Part shown: in pieces, positions 11,401-23,146 of the stretch
Layout of the letters: each line of letters opens with the position of its first letter
How positions within the stretch are numbered: the first letter of the stretch is position 1
NCBI GenBank assembly: GCA_025449115.1
Contig: JAHLKC010000098.1
Location: 1 to 64,000 of the forward strand
DNA length: 64,000 nucleotides
Origin: Chytridium lagenaria
Taxonomy: Eukaryota; Chytridiomycota; Chytridiomycetes; Chytridiales; Chytridiaceae
Direction of reading: 5' to 3'
Position numbers and translations under genes: made by a program
The notes under the pieces: generated by a model
What the model was told of the DNA's origin: nothing
The model's input: only the letters and a program-made list of their open reading frames with translations
Databases searched by the model: none

Positions 11401-14123
11401 GAGGTCCATCCAAGAGCTCGAGCAAGCCCTGCGCTCTCTCCAGGACAAGTTCGCCGCTCTCGAGCAATCGAACGCTACTGCCAAAGCCGAGAATGAAGCT
11501 CTTAGAAACGCTAACAACAATCTCAAGTAAGTCATGTTCTCGAATAAAATGATCCCCTAACTTTTGGTTGCAGGGAGAATATCGCCCAATCCAATGAAAG
11601 CAGACTCCGGCTCTCTAACGAGCTTGAAGAAGCTCGTTCATCCGCTGATGCTGCTCAAAACGAGTCCCGAACTCTCCAGGCTGCCGTTCAAGGCCACCGT
11701 GAAACAATTGCAAGCCTTCAAAAGACCCTCGCATGCATTGAACAGGATGCGAGAACCCTCAGCAATGTTGGTGGATCAGAGCAGAACAACTTGAAGGAGC
11801 AGCTTGTGTCAGCTAGGAAGGCGGCTGTGGAGATTGAGGCCGCTAACAGGGATCTTAAGATTCAACTTTCCAATGCTCAGCAGGCTGCTGCCTCTGCTTC
11901 TGAGTCCGCAAAGTCTCTTAGGTGAGATCTTCTTTTTTAACATTTCCTTAACACAACTTCTTTTACTGTTTGATTCGTCTGGCTAACTGTATTAACATTT
12001 GTTTACAGGGATGAGGTTAACTCTCTCAGGGAATCCAACCGTAACAACACCAAATCTCTTCAGGAGGCCAGAGAAACCCTATCCGCTAACGAGCGTTCTC
12101 TCGCTACCCTCCGTTCCCAAAACCAAAGCCTTCAACAACGCAACCTCCAAAACGCATCCTCCTCATCCCAAGCCGAATCGACTGAGCTTCTCCAAGCCGA
12201 CTTGCAAGCCGCCCGCAACGCCCTTGAAGCATCTCAAGCTGAATCCCAGTCTCTCCGTAACCAAAACGACGAGCTCCGTAACGGGAACAACAAGAACGCT
12301 GATGGGCTTCGTCAAGACCTTGCGGCTGCTAGGAGGGCTGCGGAGGAGGCGCAACAGGATTCGCAGAAGCTGAGGGGAGAGATTGAGACACTTCGCAGGA
12401 AGAATGAAGCAGACGCGGGGAAACTCGCGGAGGTTGAGAGGAGGCTGGTGGATTCGGCGCAACAGCTTAAGGCATTGCCTTCAAACTCTGGCAACCAGGC
12501 TGAGCAGCAGAGGCTTGTCTCTGAAAACGATAAACTTAGGTTTGTGATCCATTTTAACCGAACTTCTATGGCAATTCTTTGCTTCCTCATGCTTAGTGAT
12601 CTAATGATTTTTTCACAATCTATAGAAGGGAAATTGAACAGCTTAGGAACGACTACCAGAACCAACAGCAAAACCAAAACTCTAACTCTACAGAGAATGT
12701 CCGCATCCGTGAGGAGCTCCAGCGTGCTAAGGAGCGTGCTTCAGACTTTGAGAGGATTGCCAAAGACGCCCTTGCCCAAATCGAGTCTGCCCAAAAGAAG
12801 TCCGAAGACCTTGGCCACTCCGTTGACACCTTGTACGAAGAGAACACCAAGCTCCAAAAGAATACCAAAGAATACCAACGTGACAAGCTTGCACTCGCAG
12901 AGAGGGACGAGATGTTGAGACAACAGGTTGCGAATCTCGAGAGGATTAATGTTGCGCTTATGAACCAACGTAGCATCCTTATTCGTGATGAATTCCAAGC
13001 TGATTACGCGAGGGTAGAGAACGCACTTAATCTTCTCCGCGCCGAGTTTGGCAACGTTTTTGGGCAGCTTGAAAACACGAAGGCTGATGCGGACTTTATC
13101 ACCAGCATTGGACAAAAATTCAAAGAGGTTGATAGCAAGGCGAACTCTGCTCAAAAGCAGCTTGACCTTCTCCGTGCGTCCATCGATACTCTCAATGACG
13201 AGAACACCACTCTCAAGAAGAGAAAGGACGATGTTGAAAAAGAACTCCGCGAATCACAGGACGAGCTCCGTCGTCAGATTCAGGGAAGCGTCAACAACCT
13301 TGACCGTGAAGCTAATATTGAGACCAACCATGAGAAACAATCTAGCCAGAACCTCCAGACGAATGACGAGTCTGATGGGAACGGTAACCAGGCAAAGGAC
13401 ACTACTCAGAAGGCTATGCGTGCGCTTGATATTCTTAGGACCGAGAACGCTCAGCTTCATGATAAGATTGAGGCTCTCCAAGACAGTCAAAGAGCCAGGG
13501 ACCAGCTTGACGGGAACAACAATGACGAGATTCAGCGTGAGAACGCTCATCTCCGTGAAAAACTCGCTACCCTCGAACGTGTCAGCTGCGCTCTTATGGC
13601 TCAGCGTTCCATCCTCATCAAGGATGGGAAGGACAGGCAGCAAAACGAGCAGCAGCTCTCCCAGCAAGTTGAAAGCCTTGATCAAATTCTTGACGAGAAC
13701 GCTCGTCTCAAGGAACAGCTTACCACCTTCCAAAGACGTGAGGAGGACCTCCAGTCCGCGCTTGCGGGAAGCACAAGCAGCATTTCTGAGCTCGATTCGG
13801 GTGTTCAACAGAGAATTCTTCAGGCTAGAGCTCAAGTCGACCGTGCACGTATCACCACCGCTTCCTCAATCAACCTTGTTGTCAGCTTGAAGCGAGAGAA
13901 CAAGAATCTCCGTGACAAAGTTCGCATATACGAGCAGCTGGAAAACAGGCTCAGGGATATGGCTCAGGAGGAGAGACGTCAACTTAATGAGAGGTTGGCC
14001 GAGTCAGAGAGAAGAGCGAATGCCCTTCTCGCTCAGCGCACTATGCTCCTTAAGGAAAGGGACAATGTTCTTTCTTCGTCGGCGTCTCTCGAGAAGATCT
14101 CCTCCCCTTCTTCCCCATGTTAG
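8404..14123 (+). CDS. Fimbrin-type double CH-domain protein with a giant coiled coil
   Basis: Seven exons (8404-8470, 8536-8888, 9045-11160, 11238-11526, 11574-11921, 12009-12539, 12626-14123) join in phase to 5202 nt, 1733 residues, with no frameshift. Residues about 25-140 form a calponin-homology domain of the fimbrin/plastin type, with HYYSETETAAYVNWIN, LFEACKDGVLLVKLIN and NIGAEDIKKGTPHLSLGLIW. Residues about 167-272 form a second CH domain (ERALLAWVNARL, SDLSDSVCLAHLV, NLNLAFVAVLYNAR). From about 278 to the C-terminus it is almost wholly heptad-type coiled coil rich in E, R, Q, L and A. Canonical fimbrin has EF hands and four CH domains, all missing beyond the first pair. It is probably an actin-binding, dimeric cytoskeletal linker. 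Function and localisation are inferred. Confidence 0.9.
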
Positions 14124-14222
14124 AAGTTTGCTTTCCTCTTACTCTTACAAGTTACTAAATTTATACCTCAATGAGTCTTCTTCTTCTTCGTTAAACTTTG
14201 CTGTTTCTTCAATTTCCTAAAC

Positions 14223-14228
14223 AATAAA
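14223..14228 (+). terminator. Polyadenylation signal AATAAA
   Basis: A canonical AATAAA lies 100 bp downstream of the TAG of the CH-domain gene, in a T-rich 3' untranslated region. Its position fits the 3' end of that transcript. Cleavage site not determined. Confidence 0.5.
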
Positions 14229-14752
14229 GGCAGTTCATTGATTTATCTACATGATCAACTTCAGAGGTTCCGCCCATATTTTACGCAATCCTTTTAAACT
14301 TGCACCATTGGATGATCAATCCATAACGGAGAATAATCTCTCCAGCGTACTTTTTAGATTCATGACCTTAGACCTTTAGTATGACTGTGGAATGGATCTT
14401 ATATGCACCGTTACAAGGCTTAACGTAGATGGCAATTTAATATCAAGGTGCTCGCGAACGTTGTTGACATCTGCTAAAACCTCGTCAAAGAAAAAGTCAC
14501 AACGATGACCGACCCATGGGTAAGAGGTGGATATCTTGCGGATGTTTTAAAATTCACGACGAACTACAACCTTGAGCGCTTATCCTTTTTTTTCTTTTCT
14601 GCAAGCCGAATGCTGTTTAAACAATATTCGGCTAAACAACTCAATTCGCTCGACCGAAAACTGAAAAAAAAAAAAAAAAAAAAAAAAAACTCACACGAAA
14701 AGTACATCATCAAGACTATTATTATACAGAATATAAAAAAATCACCAAATAT
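14229..14752. other. Intergenic region with a long poly-A tract
   Basis: This separates the convergent ends of the CH-domain gene and the P-loop ATPase gene. It contains an A-run of about 25 bases at 14665-14689. No gene was seen; a long plus-strand frame that crosses this tract is antisense to the ATPase gene and has low-complexity content. Confidence 0.5.
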
Positions 14753-16309
14753 CTACAACAACTCCACTTTGTTCAACTCAATAGCAGCACGATCCACAAT
14801 CTCAAAATCAATGCTCAGTGTTTCAAGACTTATCGTAATATCCGCCTTCACTTGCATTAAATCCAACGACGCGTCGTCCGGGTATGGAAGGTCAAGACAG
14901 GACAACGACTTTGGAGTGACCGCAAACCCTCGCTCTTCCGGGTCGATGGAATTGAAATTATCGGAAGCGGATATTTGCATAGTGAAAGCAGGGTGGTTGC
15001 CTGCAGATTTGTTAATGATCATTGAGAAGACTGGTATAATTTTATACCGAATACGGAAAACACCCAACGAACGTGCCGTGAATAGACGTCTAGAAGGGGG
15101 GAACGACGGCGGTCTTTTTCAAGGGTGTAAGGGAGGGAAGACTGGGCGGCCTCGAAGGTGTCTACGAGAAAATAACGGCATTGTTGGGATGGATGGCCTC
15201 TTTATGAATGGTAAAAGGTTAGGAGGCAATAAAAGTTTTCAGGACTTACTCTTCGGCGGATTTTTGTAAATGAGATACCGTATCTCTGAGAACAGCCAGT
15301 GTCCATTCCACGTTAGATACACTACCGAAGAAAAATTATTGTTAACGAAAACTAACATCCTTAGAAGCTCCAAAGTTCTGAAAAATAAAACTCACGTCTT
15401 CTCCTCCATTCTATCAAAAAATGCGGAAAAATCATCCACAACAATACAACAAGGTGGCTCCGGTGTCCCTCCGATTCCACTCTCCACCGATGGCAACCTC
15501 GCCAACATCATCCTCATCTCCTCCGCCGTTCTCGGATATCGTATATGGATTCGTGATAAAATCTCCGGGTCCGGATCCATAACATTGGGAAGCGCGTCAT
15601 TCAATACATTACTTGAACGACGCGATTCTCCTGTATAGCCCTCCGGACGTACACCAGGAACCCATCGTCTTCTTCCTGTAGGAGGACGTGAGAGACATGG
15701 ACGTAGGGAGGCGAGTTTTTCGGGGGATGGCGCGATGAGGAGAACGTGTTGGTGTGGGTTTGACGCCATGGCGACGGCGTATTGAAATAATAGGGAAGAT
15801 TTCCCGGATCGTTTATTGCCCAACAATAATGTTGCAGCTCCACCCGCCGAAAAGTCACCCACGCTCTCAAGGATTCGTGATGTATTGGGATTGTCTGTTG
15901 GGAAAAGCATGCCCAGGTGTATAGGACCATTTCGATAAGTTTGAGGAGGATTTGATGGTGCGGGTCTAAACTTTGACTCTAGAAGCCTACGAAGCCCATC
16001 TCGGACTTGTCGACCTGGGGTTTGAGTGGAACGATGGGGAGATTCATTGAGGAAGGCGTCGGGGCTTGTGGAATCGCGGATGACGTCAAGATGGGGGAAT
16101 GTCGGGATGGATTGAGGGACTTTAGGTTGGGATGAGGATGCAGGGGATGGGGAGGAAGAAGATGCGCTAGATAGAGGGTCGAAGAAGTCGTCAAAGAGGG
16201 CAGAGGGGTCGATCTGGCGACGTTTGTTGGGGGTGGGTTGGACGATATGACGCTTCTTCTTTGAAGAGAACATTTCTGTATGAACTTGTCTGATGGTGGC
16301 AAGATGCAA
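14753..16309 (-). CDS. RecA-like P-loop ATPase, SWSAP1/RAD51-paralogue-like
   Basis: Translation begins at ATG 16309 or the in-frame ATG at 16273. A Ser/Pro-rich N-terminus of about 130 residues precedes a RecA-like core: Walker A GNKRSGKSS followed by LLFQYAVAMA, and Walker B as hydrophobics then DD in CCIVVDDFSAFFD. Exon 1 ends at 15396 (GTGAGT). A 72-nt exon (15250-15321) gives VSNVEWTLAVLRDT, and a third exon reads TFEAAQSSLPYTLEKD and LDVYSRHVRW. The tail ends in an acidic segment with a stop at 14753. Small single-core RecA-like ATPases of this shape include SWSAP1, which acts with a SWIM protein in homologous recombination. Phases between exons 2 and 3 and within exon 3 do not match, so frameshifts or a missed intron are likely. 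Confidence 0.55.
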
Positions 16310-16714
16310 AGGCCAAAGTCTTCACTGGAGATACTATCATCAGACCTACACTCTGACAAACTCTGGTGGACTCTCGGAATATTCAAACGACCGACAACGC
16401 AGCTACCGATTTTTTCACCGACAGGATCAGTGGAATATGTTAAATGTGTGCGTTGTCATCGGAAACATTCTCCTCTTTTCACCTTGTAGACAGTAGTGTT
16501 TACTCATTTGTTCCTGTCTCAAATCACGACGCATCACTTTGAAATAAAGTCACCGTCCACGCGTCATGGACCAAAGAATTGATAGTTGGCCCTTTGCGCG
16601 TAGGTCATTTCCTTCAAGGAATAATTACAACAATGAGGACAAGCTTGTGGAATAATAATGTATTGCTTTCTTTTCATAACTTTTTTCCGCCTTATCAACT
16701 CCTCACCCGATTCA
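16310..16714. other. Intergenic region, probable 3' UTR of the E2 gene
   Basis: About 400 bp lies between the E2 stop codon and the start of the ATPase gene, both on the minus strand. No domain-bearing frame was seen. It must carry the E2 3' UTR and the ATPase promoter. Confidence 0.5.
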
Positions 16715-17763
<1,049 letters not shown>

Positions 17764-18306
17764 TTGATGAGGGTAACTGTGAAAGTGTGTGGTGTTGGTG
17801 GCTGGTGTGTGGTATGTGGTGCGTGTGTGTGTGTGTGTGGGTGACGGTGAGGTATCGGTCTGGTCAGCAAGCTGCAGTGCTGATCAAACGAACAATGAGT
17901 TGATACCTTTTAAATTACAAAATTTTCCTTTAAATAATGTTGCGGAGGAGGATCTCTTCCTTTCGTACATTGATCGATGGGATCATTGGAATGACGGTGT
18001 CGCGAGTTATCATCGTCATCTGCTGAGACCTTGTAACATCCATCGGCGTCATCCATGATCTCCATCCCGAGCTATCTGCGAATGTGTTGAAGATGAACAT
18101 CTCCTCCCAACTTAGCTGGCTATACATTGCCGTTTACAAATACTTAAATGACTACACTCGCGATGTTTCCTTTTTTCAAATCGCTCATCCTTGGACGTAT
18201 GTAAATGTGATGCGCATTCAAAATTATGCTGTGCGAAGAAGCACGTTGTGTATTCTAGTATTTAATATCCCTTTATACAATGTCCAAGGCTTAAATCATG
18301 AAACTC
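17764..18306. other. Intergenic region with a GT microsatellite
   Basis: This is upstream of the E2 start and downstream of the repeat-containing gene. It has a GT-rich run at about 17788-17845. No gene was seen. Confidence 0.5.
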
Positions 18307-19319
18307 TCAAAACCCAAATGACGACATGATGTTGAGAATATCATCCTTAACTAGCGCACCGTCACCGACATCAGCACCGCTGCTAGAGATGGATATTCCA
18401 GAATCACTGCGCTGTTCCAGAGGTGATGGTGTTAATGAGACACTGCGCTGTTCCAGAGGTGATGGTGTTAATGAGACACTGCGCTGTTCCAGAGGTGATG
18501 GTGTTAATGAGACACTGCGCTGTTCCAGAGGTGATGGTTTTAATGAGACTCCAAGCCTGACTTTAATGGCATGCGTTGTTCTCTATTTTATTACAACAAA
18601 TATATTTTAATTTGTGTTAAATGTTGAGAGGGACTCACCAAGATATCATCGTTAATAAAGCTTATCCTCTGGAAAAAACTTCCTAACTCGTCCTTGATCC
18701 TTTGGCTTTCTTCCGTAAAATCGATAGGAGGCGGGGGAATTGATTTAGGTTCCTTGTTGGTTATACTCTCTTGCGCTTGGCCTAGCAGGATGACGGGCTC
18801 ATCCGGAATGAGATGCGCATCTTTTAAATATTGGTCAATATGGCACCATGAACAAGCGACTTTCACATACCTTTCTGTCCTACAGAATTAGTTTGGTCTC
18901 TCAGCACATCCATTCGTTGACGCGTAGGAGTCAACATCGACTTGATCGGGGACTGGCGTTGAGGAGACTCGTGCGCTGTCGCGCTTCTCGTGGTAAGAGG
19001 TATGGTCGCCGGCTTTTCAATGGCCTCATGCAACACCGGCTGTCGCCGCACGGACGTTGATACTTTCTTTAGAGCATCTGCGTCGAGGGAGGTCGTTTTT
19101 TGCTCAGAAGAGGGATCTCTTGCTACGTGTGGTGGTGGGGAAGGAGATGCTAAAGCGGAGGTCGATCGACTATTGAATGTTGCTGCCCTCTCCGCCTCCG
19201 TTGAATGATAATCTACTGGCTTCCTTCTCCGTCCCTGGGTTCCTCCTGCTGATGGAGTTGAGGGGGTTGACGGCATTGACGGAGGAGCCATGGAGCGGTT
19301 GGGACTGCTGAGAAGCATG
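18307..19319 (-). CDS. Low-complexity protein with 12-residue tandem repeats
   Basis: I do not recognise this protein. A Ser/Pro/Thr-rich segment (MLLSSPNRSMAPPSMPS onward) leads into SPIKSMLTPTRQRMDVLRDQ, then a more ordered part (CSWCHIDQYLKDAHLIPDEP, SQRIKDELGSFFQRISFIND). After an intron (donor GTGAGT near 18640) four copies of a 12-residue unit (SLTPSPLEQRSV) appear, then an acidic tail ending SSFGF and a TGA at 18307-18309. Several S/T-P sites suggest a phosphoprotein. The internal ATG at 19319 is the first in frame; the frame stays open to about 19438, so an upstream exon is possible. The splice phase into the repeat exon is off by one in my reading. Confidence 0.5.
18405..18548. repeat. 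Four tandem copies of a 36-bp unit
   Basis: The 36-bp unit beginning CACTGCGCTGTTCCAGAGG occurs at 18405, 18441, 18477 and 18513. Copies are nearly identical; the last has one G-to-T change and the first has a variant left neighbour. The length is a multiple of three, so copy-number change would keep the minus-strand frame open and add 12 residues per unit. Confidence 0.95.
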
Positions 19320-19558
19320 TTGTTTGAAATGCCAAATCCTTGTGCTACAAACAATCCTTGCAGAGCCTTGCTGCTGCTGCTTGATGTGTTGTGTGGTAAT
19401 CCCTCGTTATTTGATGAAAGCCATTTTCGGACACGCAACGGATGGCATCATCTCGGCTTCAATACATTTAAACGGAGTGAGATTCTTCGTCTCCTGAGTA
19501 AAACCAAGAGTTTGTCAAAGGTTTGTCCTGACCACAAAATTTGGAACTTGCTCAAACC

Positions 19559-22500
19559 ATGACCATGACTTTGGTTGTTGAGGATGAAGCTGGAATGAGG
19601 GGGTTTATCCACCATCGACACGATGCTGCTGCTGGTCATGGAACAAGAAAAATGCAGCAAGCTAAATTGAAGTTACGAGGTACTCCTGTCCGCGATAATG
19701 ACGCCAGAAAGATCGTTTTTGAAAAGGACAAAATATCAATGGTCCTTTCCAATCTCCCTTCCATGAACTCTGTGAGTAGCTTCCTGGAATAAAGGGAGCA
19801 ACCAATAAAACTAGGAAAAACCTCAAGAGTTCTCATAAATCTTCCACAATTTTTATACGAACCAGAATATCGCTGATCCTGCAAGACATGAAAAGGTGCT
19901 TTCGTTCCTTGAAAGTCAAATATCGCATCATCCGGTGGCTGCAGCGTACATGCTGGATGATCTTCATGCGTTCATGATAGTTCAGGTAATAAAAAGATAT
20001 GAGCTTTCCACAACTAATTAAAAAAAGTCATGTCTTTCTCACCGAGACGAAGATTATCTCTCTTGCATTAAGATTTGCAGGTAAATAGTTCTCTTTACTA
20101 TAACTAAATGTATTAAGGTCTTTTGATATCGAAATCCCCGATTGGTTCAGACCAAGCCTTTACAACCCTTCTTGACTTTCACGCGGCGATCCTGGAAAAA
20201 GTGAGCAGCCTTTTAACATCACACGAGACGTCACCAAACTACTTCATGGTGCCATAGAATTTTAGTAGAAGCTTTCTCTTCTTCTGCCGCTTTAAAATGG
20301 TACCATATTTACTGGATTTTTTTCTTTTTTTTTTTTATGAATCTTAACAGTTTACGTAGGCTTGATGATTCAAATATTTTGCTGAATGCTTTCGAAGTCG
20401 CTTATTCATCCGATAGTATTTTCGTAATAAAAAGGAAAGGTCTCTTCATTAACACAATTAGGTCTGGAAATCCTTTGCCGTCTCCTCGCCGTCCTCCTAA
20501 ACTGCCCCCACTCCTTCAACCTTCGTCGCCAAATCTTCGGCTTCACCAATCCTTCGACATCTGAAAGAATATCCCGCTGGATCCACAATATGTTTGTAGA
20601 TACGCACAGCTCAAATGGCGCTATGGCAGCCCCTTGATGTATTTTGGGTAATAATCACGTCAAAGAGTGATATCCGGTAGAATTTTTAGGAAACTATGAT
20701 ATTGTAGGTTGATTGTAAGGCAATAATTAAGTTATCAGGTTGAACTGACGGGCGGTGTTTGGTGGATGAGGAAAACTAGTTAGAGAGCGGGCTGTAGATA
20801 TTATGAGGGAGATCATTAATGTGCATCCTCACTTGATACAGAATTCAAGCCAAGCGCCGTTGCATGACCTGGATACGCGTGAGCGTTTTTTTTCCTTTAA
20901 CTGGAGTTACTTAGATATTCTAGATATTGCTGCTTGTAAATCTTTCTGCGATATATCCTTCCTTTCACTCGCCGTGCTGAGAACGGATTTTTTCTTGCCA
21001 TCAACCCGACTACATCATCAATGCACTCACTGCTACCATCCCATCTATGTTCCATGAATCCTATGTCGACAATATTTTTGTACTGCTATCAAATGCGTTG
21101 TTGGAGGTTGTGCCCCACCTTACGGCATTCGAGTATAACACGGAAAATCGAATTTTCGCAAAAGTTGACGCTCTCGTGTCCCGTCTTGTAAGATATTGTC
21201 ATTGATTATTCTGACTTGACCGCAAAAGGTTCAGATGAACTCTAGGAACAGCAGATTAACGCGTCAATTTATTGCATCAGCAATGCGTTTCTTGCGGCGT
21301 TTGATAGAGTTAGTCGAGAAACTCGCAACCGATCAATATGTATGGGCTGAACATAATGTCTAAGCTAAATTATTAGGAATGGGTCCTGAGCACAGTCTTC
21401 TCGATTCTGTTATCTCAAAATAATTTGTTCGCATCCACGATTAGTAATGATGGATTGATGATTGTGGAAGCGCTTTTATGTAATTTCGAGTATACCAGAT
21501 CAGATATAATAGGAAAGGTATGTTTGGGTGTTTAAGAGTCGAGTTTTAAAAGGATATGCTTGATAGGGTCTTCCACTACTGCTTGAGTTTCTGGATAAAG
21601 ATCGAGCTACGGGATATTCGAAGATGAAGGCTTTGGATATCATTGGACTACTGATTTCGTCAAAAGACGATATAATCACATTACTGAATGTAATTAAACA
21701 TTGGTTTCTTTTGAATCATTTATTCATTATTTACGATGTGGTTTTTCTAATTATTAATTACGCTGTGGTGTGTCGTTTTTTTTAGGACCAGAACCTGAAG
21801 GGCGGTCTAAAAGATGCCTTGATGCAATCGCTATACAATATTGACTCTGATATGAGGAGATCCGCGCTTGATATGTTTCGCAAAGTAGTTGAAAAGGTGC
21901 TTATGAACAAATGGGAAATCTTCTGCTAATTCATACTAGGATAGTGAATCTTGCGTAGACCTCTTGAACAAATTTGGATTTTTTGATGCAATATCAAAAC
22001 GAAAGGACGATAAAGATATGATGGTCAGGATATCGTGGATTAAAGCTTGCAAGGTTGTGTTTTCCAACATATCATTGTTTATTTATTTATTCATTTATTT
22101 TAGGCGATCCTCAAAAGTCGGGTTTGCCGGAATATTTTAAGAAGTACAGGGCTTGAAGAGGAGCTCTTTAAAGAGATGGTGAATGTGAAGATATTGGATC
22201 GGGAGGCGAGTGTGCAGAGAGAGGCAATCGAAGCTGCGATCGCATTGGTTGTTGTGGATGATTCACAATCAACTTTAAGGTAGCTTCTATATGTCTGTGA
22301 GCAGGAATCAACCTAAGCTTTTAGATTCGTCGACAGGGCTGTCATTCTAAAGCTTTGTGATGACGTGGATTCGGAAGTGAGGGCTCAAGCCATCGGACTT
22401 GCGACAGAGATTTTAATCCAAGAAGTCGACATATTCACTTTGAAATCCGATATCAACACCTCTATAATTTCAATTCTTCAAGACTCGGTAATTTCGTCAA

Positions 22501-22774
22501 GTCCACTGCATTTATTTACATTTAATAGACGCAAGACGGCTCTCGAATTGTCCGCAAACAGACCGTAGCTTGTGTTAAGCGATTGAGGTCATTTTTGGAA
22601 ACGAGGAATGTAAACAAACTTATGGAGAAAGTTGTAGCAATGGATTTGAGCGGCGTTGCGTTTGATTTTGATGAGAATGATGATGATGCGTTTGAGGTTA
22701 CGAAATCGCTTGTGCAGGACACGGGGTTACTTGCGAATGAGGAAGTGAATATCATGGCGTGTTATGATTGTTGA
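19559..22774 (+). CDS. HEAT/ARM-repeat protein, BRAT1-like candidate
   Basis: The start at ATG 19559 (MTMTLVVEDEAG) opens exon 1, which ends at 19771. About a dozen short exons follow, each ending in GT and coding amphipathic helix pairs, for example TETKIISLALRFAG, GSDQAFTTLLDFHAAILEK, CRLLAVLLNCPHSFNLRRQIF, DALMQSLYNIDSDMRRSALD and VILKLCDDVDSEVRAQAIGL. The protein therefore appears to be an all-helical solenoid of roughly 750-800 residues. It ends with an acidic stretch and the tail MACYDC. The N-terminal SLALRFAG region and a cysteine at the extreme C-terminus recall BRAT1, whose C-terminus binds the INTS11 active site. Phase breaks near 19870 and 20000 suggest frameshifts. The solenoid call is firm; the BRAT1 call is tentative. 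Confidence 0.6.
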
Positions 22775-23146
22775 TCCTATACTACAGAAAAAATACTATT
22801 TTTCATTGTTTAAGTCCGTGTTTTCAAACGTGCTTGACAGTAAAATGGAGATTTAATACATGTTATTCACAGGCAGTAAAATCCAGATTACGCCGCCACC
22901 AAAGCGTCTTCCCTCCCGTCTTCACCGTTGCATGAGTTGAACCACCGCAATGCATGCACACATACCACACCTCTGGAGCATTTACTTATCTTCAAAAACC
23001 AGGCGACGTCAACTGACGACGAACTGCGTGGAGCCACGCAGAACATAATTGAATTCGGCCTTGACTTTCTGAAGGTATATTGAAATCCTCGAAATTTTTC
23101 TTTCGACTCGCCTCTTTCTTTCTTTCCAAACCATCACCCCTCGATC
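22775..23146. other. Intergenic region between two plus-strand genes
   Basis: About 370 bp with a T/A-rich first half (3' UTR of the HEAT gene) and a pyrimidine-rich stretch just before the dynamin start (23090-23130), as often seen upstream of highly expressed fungal genes. No further gene was seen. Confidence 0.45.

Noticed and set aside
14505..15269. Plus-strand 254-codon frame containing a lysine run
   Set aside because: The run is simply the poly-A tract at 14665-14689, and the rest is antisense to the P-loop ATPase gene.
18405..18548. CRISPR-like array (36-bp direct repeats)
   Set aside because: The units are contiguous with no spacers, lie in a eukaryotic coding frame, and no cas genes are present.
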